Counted from the first letter of the stretch, positions 43,787-52,155 are shown. The stretch is DNA of 64,000 nucleotides from Paenibacillus sp. R14(2021) (GCF_019431355.1 NZ_CP080269.1:558001-622000); one strand, 5' to 3'. Notes: generated by a model not told the origin, from the letters alone. Program-made: numbers and translations.

Positions 43787-44653
43787 ATGACCAAAGTAAC
43801 GATGCGGACGTATTCCTACCTGTTCCTGCTGCCGGCCGGAATCATTTATTTCGTCTTCTACCTGCTGCCGACCATCTTGTCCTTCTTCTTCAGCATGACG
43901 AGATGGACGCTCACCAAATGGGATTTTATCGGCTTCGAGAACTACGCGACCTTCTTCTCTGAAACATCGCTCAGTATCGGCTTTAAGAATACCGTGATCT
44001 ATGCGATTGTGACATGCGGGCTGAAGGTTGTATTCGGCCTGCTGCTCGGCGCGTTCCTGACCTCGCAAGTGAAGTTCAAGAACTACTTGCGCTCGGTCGT
44101 CTTCTTCCCGACGCTTCTCAGTACGATCGCAGTCGGGATTGCCTTCTCCACCATGATGCATCCCTCCCAAGGTGTCATGAACAAGGCGCTGGATGCCATC
44201 GGCATCATCGGGCCGGACTGGCTCGGCAATACGAAGCTCGCGCTGCTGTCCGTCGCCTCGGTTGATGTTTGGAAGGGTGTCGGCGTTGCTACGGTCATCT
44301 TCATCGCCGGCATTACGGCCATTCCGCAGGAATATTATGAAGCGCTCAAGATCGACGGCGGCAGCAACTGGTCCGCATTTCGGCACATTACCATGCCGCT
44401 CAGCCGACCTGCCATGAACTCGGTCATCATCTTGGCGTTTATTGGCGGTTTACGCTCGTTCGATCTCATTTGGGCCATGACCAAGGGGGGGCCGGGCTTC
44501 ACGACCGACCTGATCGCCTCGATCATATACAAGCAGTATCAAGCCGGCTTCTACGGTCTCGCAACCGCAGGCAACGTCATCCTCTTCATCTGCGTGTCTG
44601 TGCTGGCGTTCCCGCTGTATAAGTTTCTGACCAGAAGCGAGGTGGATGTATGA
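43787..44653 (+). CDS. ABC sugar permease (MsmF/UgpA-like)
   Basis: This 288-aa permease has six TM helices and the EAA loop YYEALKIDGGSNWSAFRHITMPL (about residues 185-207) that contacts the ATPase. The first TM begins LFLLPAGIIYFVFYLLPT. It pairs with the next gene. GAGGAGAG precedes ATG 43787; the stop overlaps the next start as ATGA. No ATPase gene is in the operon, so a shared MsmX-type ATPase is presumably used. Confidence 0.92.
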   Translation: MTKVTMRTYSYLFLLPAGIIYFVFYLLPTILSFFFSMTRWTLTKWDFIGFENYATFFSETSLSIGFKNTVIYAIVTCGLKVVFGLLLGAFLTSQVKFKNYLRSVVFFPTLLSTIAVGIAFSTMMHPSQGVMNKALDAIGIIGPDWLGNTKLALLSVASVDVWKGVGVATVIFIAGITAIPQEYYEALKIDGGSNWSAFRHITMPLSRPAMNSVIILAFIGGLRSFDLIWAMTKGGPGFTTDLIASIIYKQYQAGFYGLATAGNVILFICVSVLAFPLYKFLTRSEVDV

Positions 44654-45555
44654 GCAAATGGATGAGCACCCCGGTGAGTAAAAGCATGCGCCGTAACGTG
44701 AACTTCTCGGCAGTCCGGGGAATGGGCAGAGGCGGCCGGCAGCTCGCGCTCGGCGTGGTTGCGCTCTTCATCAGCACCATGATTTTCTGGATTCCGTTCT
44801 ACTTCGTCATTATCAATTCGCTCAAGAACCAGACGCAATCAGCCGACCTGTCCATGGCATGGCCAACCAGCTTCCATTTCTTCGAGAACTATAAAGCCGT
44901 TTTGTCTGCGTCCGAGCATATGCTTGTGCGCGCCTTCCTAAACAGCGCGCTGCTGACCATACTCTCGATTGGCATCCTCGTCCTTGTCGCCGCGATGGCG
45001 GGCTTCGTCCTGCAGCGCAGGGAAGGTGGGCGCGCCTCCTCCTTGATCAATTTCTTGGTGCTCGCCGGACTGATGATTCCGCCCGCTATCGTCCCTACAA
45101 TCTGGGTACTGGACGGCATTCACCTGTTTAAGACGCTGACCGGCATTACGCTTGTCGAGGTGTCCTTGCATTTCCCGTTCGCCGCGATTCTGTATAAAGC
45201 TTTCGTTGCATCGCTTCCGCGTGAAATCGATGAGAGCGCAATGATTGATGGCTGCGGCGGCGGTCGGCTCTTCTTCGGTATCATTTTCCCGCTGCTTAAG
45301 CCGGTGACTTCGACGATCATCGTCCTTACCTCGATCAACGTGTTCAATGACTTCGTCAACCCGCTTTACTTCTTCCCAGGCTCGGCAAACGCGACAGTGC
45401 AGCTGACGCTGTACAACTTCATGAGCCGGTTCACGACCTCATGGAACCTGCTGTTCGCAGACATCGTGCTAATCTCAATTCCGATGCTGGTCCTGTTCAT
45501 TTTCTTCAATAAGAAGATTGTGGCAGGCATGACGGCAGGTGCGGTCAAAGGTTGA
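44650..45555 (+). CDS. ABC sugar permease (MsmG/UgpE-like)
   Basis: This 301-aa permease has a polar N-terminal tail of about 30 residues, six TM helices and the EAA loop ESAMIDGCGGGRLFFGIIFPLLKP (about residues 195-218). It forms a heterodimer with the preceding permease. The start overlaps the previous stop. It ends the operon, followed by a terminator. Confidence 0.92.
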   Translation: MSKWMSTPVSKSMRRNVNFSAVRGMGRGGRQLALGVVALFISTMIFWIPFYFVIINSLKNQTQSADLSMAWPTSFHFFENYKAVLSASEHMLVRAFLNSALLTILSIGILVLVAAMAGFVLQRREGGRASSLINFLVLAGLMIPPAIVPTIWVLDGIHLFKTLTGITLVEVSLHFPFAAILYKAFVASLPREIDESAMIDGCGGGRLFFGIIFPLLKPVTSTIIVLTSINVFNDFVNPLYFFPGSANATVQLTLYNFMSRFTTSWNLLFADIVLISIPMLVLFIFFNKKIVAGMTAGAVKG

Positions 45556-45594
45556 GCGGGCAGCATAACAAGATTCCTACATGTTTAAACGGTG

Positions 45595-45627
45595 AAAAGC
45601 TTGAGAAATCAGGCTTTTTATTTTTTA
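45595..45627 (+). terminator. Terminator of the ABC sugar importer operon
   Basis: AAAAGC-TTGA-GAAA-TCA-GGCTTTTT forms a short stem followed by ATTTTTT. Confidence 0.65.
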
Positions 45628-45691
45628 GTCTGGGGTAGGTGCCGTTTGAATATGAAAGTGCTTCCTTAAATTTCCTGAAAAAGGAGATTGT

Positions 45692-45742
45692 ATGCAGTTC
45701 GCGAATATAAAACAGGAAGGATTTTACGTGAAGTTTGAATAA
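45692..45742 (+). CDS. Possible 16-aa small ORF
   Basis: AAAAAGGAG lies 6 nt before an ATG that opens a 16-codon ORF (MQFANIKQEGFYVKFE) ending 45 bp before the P-loop kinase gene. It may be a leader peptide, a remnant of a lost gene, or nothing. Only the strong ribosome-binding site supports it. Confidence 0.25.
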   Translation: MQFANIKQEGFYVKFE

Positions 45743-45787
45743 TACGGGGTCAGAAATCGTCGCAAGAGCGAGAGAAGGATGAACATC

Positions 45788-46309
45788 ATGAATCGAATCA
45801 TTGTAATCGGATCTGCCGGTTCAGGCAAGTCTACCTTATCACAAAGATTAGGCGAGGCGCTCTCGTTACCAGTCGTTCACTTGGACCGATATTATTGGAA
45901 GCCCAATTGGCTGGCAACCCCGAGCGAAGAGTGGGATGAATTCCTAGAAGAAGTTGCAAGTAGAGAGCGATGGATTATGGACGGGAATTATACGAGGACA
46001 TTAGGTATTCGATTGCATGCTGCCAATGCGGTCGTGTTTCTAGATATGCCAAGAATTTTGTGTATTTATCGGATTATCAAAAGAAGAATACAATATCATG
46101 GTAAAACAAGACCGGATTTAAATGAGGATTGCCCTGAGAAACTAGATTGGGCTTTTATTAGCTGGGTATGGAATTATAAGAAAAGCAGCAGACCAAGAAT
46201 TGTTGAAATGCTTGAACGAGTGAAGGAAGGTAAACAGGTTGTAATATTAAAGACAAGGAACGAGGTAAAGGAATTTATAGCACGATTAGAGAAGAATGGA
46301 AGATCCTAA
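45788..46309 (+). CDS. P-loop nucleotide kinase-like protein
   Basis: This 173-aa protein begins with Walker A IGSAGSGKST (about residues 6-15), followed by LDRYYWKPNW and WIMDGNYTRTL, as in the adenylate-kinase-like proteins often annotated as DNA topology modulation (FlaR-like). Arg-rich RIIKRRIQY forms the lid region. The substrate is unknown. ATG 45788 is preferred, as AAGG lies 9 nt upstream; ATG 45779 touches that site. It lies in an AT-rich stretch. Confidence 0.8.
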   Translation: MNRIIVIGSAGSGKSTLSQRLGEALSLPVVHLDRYYWKPNWLATPSEEWDEFLEEVASRERWIMDGNYTRTLGIRLHAANAVVFLDMPRILCIYRIIKRRIQYHGKTRPDLNEDCPEKLDWAFISWVWNYKKSSRPRIVEMLERVKEGKQVVILKTRNEVKEFIARLEKNGRS

Positions 46310-46337
46310 GAAGATGTCAGGAAGCGGGTGGTAGCTC

Positions 46338-46700
46338 ATGCGCAGGATAACTTTCATTTTCGTGTTCCTTGTAATTTTATCCGCTTGTCAGGCAGCTCAT
46401 ACAAGAGGAAATCCAACGGCAGAAGAAGCGTTAAGAATGGATCCAGATGCAAATATTTTCATGTATAACGACACGATATTTAATACAGGCGTTCCGTGGG
46501 TGGATGAATTAATGTTGACGAAAGATAAACAGGTAACCGAAATTAGTAAACAAAAGAGCAATGGTAAAGACTTCAAAAATGGTACAGCAAACAAACTAGC
46601 AAAAGGGACCAAAATCTACCGTGTCAAAGAAAGACAGGATATTTTAATTGCAGAAACCAAAGATGGTGACCTAAGATACTATAATTTAATTGAAGGATAA
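46338..46700 (+). CDS. Small lipoprotein of unknown function
   Basis: This 120-aa protein has a short signal peptide with lipobox VILSAC (Cys17) and a soluble domain with alternating charged and beta-prone segments (LAKGTKIYRVKERQDILIAETKDG). I do not recognise the domain. It follows the P-loop kinase gene by 28 bp and may share its transcript. The ribosome-binding site GCGGGTGG is weak. Confidence 0.7.
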   Translation: MRRITFIFVFLVILSACQAAHTRGNPTAEEALRMDPDANIFMYNDTIFNTGVPWVDELMLTKDKQVTEISKQKSNGKDFKNGTANKLAKGTKIYRVKERQDILIAETKDGDLRYYNLIEG

Positions 46701-46845
46701 GAAACTAGGAACCCGGTACCTCACATTTTCACGATATGGGTTTTGAAAGCGGGCTCAAAGATTCTACTGAGGTTCAGTCAGTCATACAGCAGATACAGGG
46801 TCTGGGTAATTAAACCCGGATGGAATAAGGAGGGAAAACCTTATC

Positions 46846-47388
46846 ATGATTTATGTCGTTAGACATGGAGAAACAGATTTAAACAAGCAAGGAAGACTTC
46901 AAGGAAGACAAGGCATTGAGCTAAATACCCGAGGTATCGAGCAGGCGGAAGCACTCCGAATGCAGCTGAGTTCTATTACATTCAGTCATATCTATTCATC
47001 TCCGCAAGTAAGGGCTATTCAGACTGCAGAAATCATAACAGGAAAGAGAGCTGCCATCGATCCAAGACTTGATGTTTTTGATCTGGGGGAGGCTGATCGA
47101 TTACGCCGAGATGAAGTGAAATGGAAAGGGCTTGTTCCAGACCCGGAAATATATAAAGGTGTTGAAGATATAAATGGCTTCGTTATACGGGTGTTTGATT
47201 TCATGAAAGAGCTTGAAAGTAACTCGGGAGCAAGAGATGTACATATATTAATAGCGGGGCATCGGTGCACGACGGGATGCATTGGGGCTTACTTTGAAGG
47301 GATGCCAGACAATGGTAATATACTCAAGTTCTCTTCAAATAACGGCGAATATAAGAGCTATACATGTAAACCAATAGAAGAAGTTTAG
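46846..47388 (+). CDS. Histidine phosphatase family protein
   Basis: This 180-aa phosphatase has the catalytic RHGETDLNKQGRLQG motif (His7 and RHG at 6-8), a middle acidic region and the second His in LIAGHRCTTG. Family members hydrolyse phosphate esters through a phosphohistidine; the substrate is not evident. GGAGGG precedes ATG 46846. A weakly structured 145-bp gap separates it from the lipoprotein gene. Confidence 0.88.
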   Translation: MIYVVRHGETDLNKQGRLQGRQGIELNTRGIEQAEALRMQLSSITFSHIYSSPQVRAIQTAEIITGKRAAIDPRLDVFDLGEADRLRRDEVKWKGLVPDPEIYKGVEDINGFVIRVFDFMKELESNSGARDVHILIAGHRCTTGCIGAYFEGMPDNGNILKFSSNNGEYKSYTCKPIEEV

Positions 47389-47414
47389 GTTTCTATCGAC
47401 CAGAAAGAGAGGGG

Positions 47415-47696
47415 ATGGATGACTTGAGCGATACAGAGGAAGCGAACAAAGTTGAGCGTAGGAACGAGCGAATGCGGAAAGATGCCAAACCATCCGCAGT
47501 CGATCCCGCGCTTTGCCCGATCTGCGGAAAAGACAACCGCTGCGGGAATCTAAAGGGGATGCCGCAGGGGACTTGCTGGTGCTTCAGCACGACGTTTTCT
47601 GAGGAAATCTTCAACCTCATTCCAGATGATCGCCGCGGACTCGCGTGCATCTGTCAAGCATGCGTAGAAGAATCTCGCGAGAAGCAAAAGCGATAA
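47415..47696 (+). CDS. Cysteine-rich CWC-like protein
   Basis: This 93-aa protein has a charged N-terminus and the pattern CPICGKDNRCGN...GTCWCFS...ACICQACVEE, with eight cysteines suited to bind metal. It matches the cysteine-rich CWC family of unknown function. ATG 47415 directly follows AGAGGGG; a TTG at 47424 with better spacing is possible. It follows the phosphatase gene by 26 bp. Confidence 0.7.
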   Translation: MDDLSDTEEANKVERRNERMRKDAKPSAVDPALCPICGKDNRCGNLKGMPQGTCWCFSTTFSEEIFNLIPDDRRGLACICQACVEESREKQKR

Positions 47697-47770
47697 TTAC
47701 CCCAAATGCACATAGAACGTTGCAGCTTGTGGTCGGAAGCAGCAGCCTCATATTGACGGATTTCCACACG

Positions 47771-47811
47771 AACAAATCCCCATCGTTATGCATTTACGAT
47801 GGGGATTTGTT
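47771..47811. terminator. Bidirectional terminator
   Basis: AACAAATCCCCATCGT and ACGATGGGGATTTGTT form a perfect 16-bp stem around a 9-nt loop, between convergent genes. Confidence 0.85.
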
Positions 47812-47870
47812 ATTCATATGGGATGGCGAGATGACTTCAAGTAGCTATATCGCTGCAGACCATTCTCCTG

Positions 47871-48212
47871 TTAAGGAAGAGAAATATGCAGCTGTTTTAT
47901 CAATCCGCCTTCGAGCTTAAAGGTATGCTTCAATAAGAACGGATCGGGAAGATTCGTCTTATCGAAGTCACCGTCAATCGAAGCGATGACGACGTAAGTC
48001 CCGTCATGCTCTGACGTATCGGTCATTTCAAAACGAACATGAGGGCCAAACACATCGGATTTGCTCCAATTGTCGATGGCTTCCAGCCCTTTGTACGCTC
48101 TGTTATCGTCAACGACTTGTGCATTAACGTCGAACGCGGCGATAAAGATGTCGGGCTGTTCATCATTCGCGGCGTTAAAGTAAGCATGGACGGATTCCGG
48201 CAATTGAATCAT
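47871..48212 (-). CDS. SnoaL-like / nuclear transport factor 2-fold protein
   Basis: This 113-aa protein has the NTF2-like pattern: an N-terminal helix VHAYFNAANDEQPDIFIAAF, then VVDDNRAYKGLEAIDNW and beta strands ending FKLEGGLIKQLHIS. Such proteins bind or isomerise small hydrophobic molecules. AAAGGAGG precedes ATG 48212; the frame stays open upstream but only this start has a site. It is 34 bp after the SDR gene in a likely two-gene operon. Confidence 0.85.
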   Translation of the reverse strand: MIQLPESVHAYFNAANDEQPDIFIAAFDVNAQVVDDNRAYKGLEAIDNWSKSDVFGPHVRFEMTDTSEHDGTYVVIASIDGDFDKTNLPDPFLLKHTFKLEGGLIKQLHISLP

Positions 48213-48246
48213 GAACAAAACCTCCTTTGCGTGTAGGACTAAACCA

Positions 48247-49038
48247 TTAGACCGTAGGGATCGTACCGCCGTCAATGACATATTCACTTCCCGTAATGGT
48301 GGCAGCACGGTCAGAAACCAAGAAGGCAGCGAGCTCGGCGACTTCCTCAGGCAGCCCCGGACGACCGATCGGGATACCGCCAAGGGAGTCCATCAGTTCT
48401 TGAAGCGCGGCTTCGCGGCTTCCCGCAACAGTTGCGATTCGGTCGATCATCCGATCTGCCGCTTCTGTCTGAATAAATCCAGGCGCGATGGTATTAATCC
48501 GAATGCCTTTCGGAGAAAACTCGTTGGATAAGCCCTTGCTGTAATTGGTAAGGGCTGCTTTCGTTGCAGCATAGGCCAAGGTCGTCTCGTACAGCGGGAG
48601 CTTCCTCTGAATGGAGCTTACGTGAATAATCGCGCCCTTCCCTTGCTCGACCATAAGCGGGAGCAAGTTTCTGTCCAAGCGGACGGAGCCAAGCAAATTC
48701 AAGTTCAAGGTTCCGATCCAGTCTTCTTCGGTTAAGGCAAGTGCGCCCCCTGGAGGAGTGGAAGCACCGCCTACCGTATTAATGAGGATATCAATGCCGC
48801 CCAGCTTCTCTTTCACAGCTTCTACAATCAGCGTAGTACCTTCCGGCTTCGTAACATCGGCTTGAATGAAATGAACCCCCGGGATATCAAAATCCGCCGG
48901 AATCGTCCGCGCAGTCGTCAACACCGTGGCGCCGGCTGCAGCCAGCCGCATCACAATGGCGTACCCCATTCCCTTGGTTCCTCCGGTTATTAATGCGCGT
49001 TTCCCTTGAAATTCATGCTCATAAGCAGCGAAATTCAT
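48247..49038 (-). CDS. Short-chain dehydrogenase/reductase
   Basis: This 263-aa SDR has [12 protein letters not shown] (about residues 18-29), the catalytic Ser in HVSSIQ, Tyr-Lys in [11 protein letters not shown] and [10 protein letters not shown] at the C-terminus. It is divergent from a LysR gene and followed by the SnoaL-like gene, the usual layout for an inducible carbonyl detoxification unit. GGAGGATATTCAAT precedes ATG 49038. Substrate unknown. Confidence 0.9.
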   Translation of the reverse strand: MNFAAYEHEFQGKRALITGGTKGMGYAIVMRLAAAGATVLTTARTIPADFDIPGVHFIQADVTKPEGTTLIVEAVKEKLGGIDILINTVGGASTPPGGALALTEEDWIGTLNLNLLGSVRLDRNLLPLMVEQGKGAIIHVSSIQRKLPLYETTLAYAATKAALTNYSKGLSNEFSPKGIRINTIAPGFIQTEAADRMIDRIATVAGSREAALQELMDSLGGIPIGRPGLPEEVAELAAFLVSDRAATITGSEYVIDGGTIPTV

Positions 49039-49133
49039 ATTGAATATCCTCCATGTGTATAGAATGAAATGAGTTGTGTATCGGTCACATGTGCTAGCTT
49101 ACGCCCTATTGATACATAAGTCTAATTTATTAT

Positions 49134-49152
49134 AATAATATATATCATTATT
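49134..49152. promoter_or_regulatory. Candidate LysR-binding site
   Basis: AATAAT-N7-ATTATT inside the SDR/LysR divergent gap contains a T-N11-A pattern. The region is AT-rich, so chance is a concern. Confidence 0.35.
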
Positions 49153-49256
49153 TTCGTTCATGTATAGTGGTCCCTGAAGCCTGATCTGGCATTAATCATG
49201 AGAAGTATGTATGATTAAAACATTGCTTATGAGTCGTATGAATAGGAGGCATTCAG

Positions 49257-50144
49257 ATGGAACTTACTCAATTAGAATACTTCCTGGAAGTTGCAAAGAC
49301 CGAGCATCTGACTAAATCAGCAGAGGCTCTATCTGTCACGCAGCCTGCGCTTAGCCATTCCATTTCGAAGCTTGAAGCTGAGCTCGGGGTACCGTTATTT
49401 GAACGGAAGGGAAGAAGCCTGCAAATTAATCGCTACGGAAAGATGTTTGCTCGGCGTGTGGAGAAGATATTGCAGGAAGTGGAACGGGGAAAACAGGAAA
49501 TTGAAGAATGCTCGAACCCGGAATCGGGAACAATCCACCTTTCTTATTTGAATATATTGGGCGTGGAACTGATTCCCCATCTCATTCGTGAATACCAGAA
49601 AGCGAATCCCGCAATAACCTTCCGGTTATCTCAAGGGGACAAGGGAACGATCCTGGATCAGGTCGAGGACGGCTTCTCGGATCTGTTGATCACCTCAGAA
49701 AGACCCGTAAACGACACCTATGAATGGGTGCCAATTCGGACGTACCCCCTGTACTTAATCGTCTCCTCCGAACACGCGTTTGCGGATATGGAAACGATCA
49801 GTCTGAAGGAAATTGCCGGCGAACCGTTTGTCAGCCTGAAACAGAACTGTTCGTTACGCGACTCGATTCTGACCCGCTTTCATCATATCAATTTCACGCT
49901 GTCATCCACTTATGATGCCGAGGATCTCCAGACGGTGGCCGGATTCGTAGCCGCTGGACTCGGCGTATCCGTATTGCCCAAATCAGCCGGCTTGAACCTC
50001 GAAGGGCTGCGATGGATTCCGATTCAAGAGGAGGAATGGGTTTGGGAAATCGGCTTGCATCTCAAGAAGGACCGATTTCTATCCCCGGCAACCGACCGAT
50101 TCGTTCATTTTATGAAGGAGGAAGCGTCGGCCTATTCAAGCTGA
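49257..50144 (+). CDS. LysR-family transcriptional regulator
   Basis: This 295-aa LTTR has the N-terminal helix-turn-helix MELTQLEYFLEVAKTEHLTKSAEALSVTQPALSHSI and an effector domain with GLGVSVLPKSAGLN near residue 235. GGAGG precedes ATG 49257. It is divergent from the SDR/SnoaL-like operon, which it probably controls. Confidence 0.88.
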   Translation: MELTQLEYFLEVAKTEHLTKSAEALSVTQPALSHSISKLEAELGVPLFERKGRSLQINRYGKMFARRVEKILQEVERGKQEIEECSNPESGTIHLSYLNILGVELIPHLIREYQKANPAITFRLSQGDKGTILDQVEDGFSDLLITSERPVNDTYEWVPIRTYPLYLIVSSEHAFADMETISLKEIAGEPFVSLKQNCSLRDSILTRFHHINFTLSSTYDAEDLQTVAGFVAAGLGVSVLPKSAGLNLEGLRWIPIQEEEWVWEIGLHLKKDRFLSPATDRFVHFMKEEASAYSS

Positions 50145-50198
50145 GACTTCCGTCGACGAGGGAATAGTAGGGGAGATTGGTAACATGCACCGGCAAAC

Positions 50199-50245
50199 TT
50201 GCTGGAAAGCGATTCGCATACTATAATGTGCTTATTAAAGTTGCA
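50199..50245 (+). promoter_or_regulatory. rrf2 promoter with operator copy 1
   Basis: TTGCTG-17-TATAAT (50199-50227) is a good SigA promoter. TGTGCTTATTAAAGTTGCA (50227-50245) starts at the last base of the -10 and recurs downstream at 50772 and 50923 with the same overlap. Confidence 0.65.
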
Positions 50246-50283
50246 TCTCCACAGAAGCATCATCATGATTAGGAGGGAAACAA

Positions 50284-50724
50284 ATGAGCACAGTGAATCG
50301 AGGCATTAATATCGGTCCTCCTTGGTTTAAAATTGCCGTTCATTCGGTTGTCTGGTTAGCAAAAAGCGGAGGGATCGTATCAAGCGCTATGATCGCGAGT
50401 CAGGTTGATTCCCACGCAACGTTCATGCGCCGCGTCATGCAAACTTTATCGGTCGCAGGGATTGTGGAATCCAGGGGAGGTCGCGAAGGCGGATATATGC
50501 TGCGCAGACCCGCTGAACAAATTACGTTAGGGGATATTTACGCTGCCGTTAATCAATGTTCACCAGAACAAGAGCAAAGCGTAGAAGATTGTGATGAAGC
50601 AGGCGAGCTGCTCGATCTGGAACTGGAAAAAATCCTAGCAGAAGCTGAGCAGCAAACGATCGATTTCCTGCGTCGGTATACGTTGACTCAGGTCATGAAC
50701 CGGGTCGATTACTTCGTCAATTAA
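50284..50724 (+). CDS. Rrf2-family transcriptional regulator
   Basis: This 146-aa regulator has an N-terminal winged helix with GGIVSSAMIASQVDSHATFMRRVMQTLSVAGIVESRGGREGGYML, typical of Rrf2 proteins including the GRxGGY wing. Two cysteines (in QCSPEQE and EDCDEA) are present rather than the three-Cys Fe-S cluster signature, so a YwnA-like redox or ligand sensor is more likely than an IscR type. GGAGGG precedes ATG 50284. Repeated TGTGC-N5-AAAGTTGCA elements at its own and downstream promoters suggest it controls itself and the DoxX-SDR genes. Confidence 0.88.
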   Translation: MSTVNRGINIGPPWFKIAVHSVVWLAKSGGIVSSAMIASQVDSHATFMRRVMQTLSVAGIVESRGGREGGYMLRRPAEQITLGDIYAAVNQCSPEQEQSVEDCDEAGELLDLELEKILAEAEQQTIDFLRRYTLTQVMNRVDYFVN

Positions 50725-50771
50725 TTTTTTTTTAACGAATGGGTAGCCATATTTTCGATTTTGTTTTATAC

Positions 50772-50790
50772 TGTGCTTAATAAAGTTGCA
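50772..50790 (+). promoter_or_regulatory. Rrf2 operator copy 2
   Basis: TGTGCTTAATAAAGTTGCA differs from copy 1 at two adjacent bases and likewise overlaps the last base of a -10-like TATACT. Confidence 0.55.
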
Positions 50791-50815
50791 GTTAAGGACT
50801 GCACTTTTTATTTTA
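50787..50815 (+). terminator. Small terminator after operator copy 2
   Basis: TGCAGT-TAAGG-ACTGCA followed by CTTTTTATTTT. It can end the rrf2 transcript or any transcript begun at copy 2. Confidence 0.5.
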
Positions 50816-50822
50816 TTCTTAA

Positions 50823-50841
50823 TGTGCTTATTGTAAGCACA
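50823..50841. promoter_or_regulatory. Perfect inverted repeat related to the Rrf2 operators
   Basis: TGTGCTTA-TTG-TAAGCACA has perfect 8-bp arms. Its left half is the same TGTGCTTA as in copies 1 and 2. Confidence 0.5.
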
Positions 50842-50862
50842 TATATCGGGAGGGAAAAGCGT

Positions 50863-50916
50863 ATGACATTCCACCTTGGGCACAAGCGGGGCGGTCTAAT
50901 AACAGGTTATATCTAG
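50863..50916 (+). CDS. Possible 17-aa small ORF
   Basis: GGGAGGG lies 7 nt before an ATG opening 17 codons (MTFHLGHKRGGLITGYI). It sits between two Rrf2 operator copies. It could be a leader peptide or the truncated start of a lost gene. Confidence 0.3.
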   Translation: MTFHLGHKRGGLITGYI

Positions 50917-50922
50917 ACATAA

Positions 50923-50941
50923 TGTGCCTGTGAAAGTTGCA
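50923..50941 (+). promoter_or_regulatory. Rrf2 operator copy 3, before the DoxX gene
   Basis: TGTGCCTGTGAAAGTTGCA keeps TGTGC and AAAGTTGCA of copies 1 and 2 and again overlaps the last base of a -10-like CATAAT (50918-50923). Confidence 0.6.
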
Positions 50942-50972
50942 ATTAAAGATCAATTAAGAGGAGAAGATTGAA

Positions 50973-51347
50973 ATGACTATATTAACCATCGTATTACAAA
51001 GCGTGTTGGCCCTGATGTTCCTCATGGCTAGCTCTGGAAAAATCTCGGGTGCCAAAGTACAAGTTGAAGGCTTCAAACGCTGGGGACTGCCGCAATGGTT
51101 CCGAGTTGTAACGGGACTGATTGAACTCGTCGGAGCCGGAGCTTTAATCGTTGGCTATTGGGATGCGAGCTGGATTGCTCTAGGAGCCGTCATTATCGGT
51201 ATTACAGGAATCGGCGGCATTATCACGCATATTCGGGCTAACGATTCGATGAAAGAGACATTTATGATTGTTCTTCTGACGATTATCGCAATCGTATTGT
51301 ATGCTCTTCACGCATCCGCTTTATCCGATTTCCCGGGCTTTAACTAA
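50973..51347 (+). CDS. DoxX-family membrane protein
   Basis: This 124-aa protein has four TM helices and the DoxX pattern: LALMFLMASSGKISGAK near the start, then WFRVVTGLIELVGAGALIVGYW. DoxX-like proteins are linked to redox and thiol homeostasis, but their reaction is unknown. AGGAGAAG precedes ATG 50973. It is 43 bp before an SDR gene, in an operon controlled by an Rrf2-type operator. Confidence 0.85.
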   Translation: MTILTIVLQSVLALMFLMASSGKISGAKVQVEGFKRWGLPQWFRVVTGLIELVGAGALIVGYWDASWIALGAVIIGITGIGGIITHIRANDSMKETFMIVLLTIIAIVLYALHASALSDFPGFN

Positions 51348-51390
51348 ACGCCGGTAAAAACACGCATGATAAACAGGAGGAGGAATTGAC

Positions 51391-52155
51391 ATGGGAATTC
51401 TAGATAATAAAATCGTGCTCATTACGGGTACCGGAGGCGGACAAGGCCGCGTTGCTGCACTGACCTTTGCAAGAGAAGGCGCAATTGTTATTGGATCCGA
51501 TATTAAGGTTGATGGCAACAACGAGACGGTTGAGATGGTACGCAGAGCAGGCGGTACAATGACAGGCTTCGCTCCTGTCGATCTCACTGACCCTGAACAG
51601 GCTCGGAAGCTTGTAGAGGATGCCGTCGCTGCTTATGGCGGACTCGACATCGTCTACAATAACGCGGCTATGCAGTATTTCGGCCCGATGCCGGATTTCT
51701 CTATCGATCATTGGCGGGCTACGATTGCCGGCGAACTTGATATTCCATTTTTCGTATCGAAATACGCTTGGCCGCACTTGGTACAGCGCGGGGGCGGTGT
51801 CATCATCAATGTCGCGTCACTGGCAGGTATGGTCGCAGGAGAGACCCCTCCGATGGTTGCGCACAGCGCAGCAAACGCGGGCGTTATCGGCATGACGCGG
51901 CAATTCGCGCTTGAAGGCGCGCGCCATGGAATCCGTGCGGTAGCGATCAGTCCTGGACCGATCCTGACACCGGCAAGCGACCGCGACCTCGGCGACAACC
52001 AAGCGGCCCGGGACGCGATAACCAGCAAGACGCTTCTTAAGCGGTTCGGTCAACCCGAGGAAGTCGTGGAGCTTGCAGCTTTCCTCGCTTCTGATCGGGC
52101 GTCTTACATCACAGGCGCCAATTACGCAGTTGACGGCGGAGCTTCCGCTTGGTAA
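51391..52155 (+). CDS. SDR-family protein with altered catalytic residues
   Basis: This 254-aa SDR has the cofactor motif TGTGGGQGRVA (about residues 12-22), NNAAM and NVASLAG with the catalytic Ser. Where the active-site Tyr-x3-Lys is expected it reads HSAANAGV, so Tyr is His and Lys is Asn. Some SDR subfamilies use His in place of Tyr, but loss of the Lys is less usual. It may be inactive, act on a special substrate or serve as a binding protein. GGAGGAGG precedes ATG 51391. A terminator follows. Confidence 0.85.
   Translation: MGILDNKIVLITGTGGGQGRVAALTFAREGAIVIGSDIKVDGNNETVEMVRRAGGTMTGFAPVDLTDPEQARKLVEDAVAAYGGLDIVYNNAAMQYFGPMPDFSIDHWRATIAGELDIPFFVSKYAWPHLVQRGGGVIINVASLAGMVAGETPPMVAHSAANAGVIGMTRQFALEGARHGIRAVAISPGPILTPASDRDLGDNQAARDAITSKTLLKRFGQPEEVVELAAFLASDRASYITGANYAVDGGASAW

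Noticed and set aside
48213-48383. Longer N-terminus for the SnoaL-like protein
   Set aside because: The frame is open upstream, but the extension overlaps the 3' end of the SDR gene and the only good ribosome-binding site (AAAGGAGG) serves ATG 48212.
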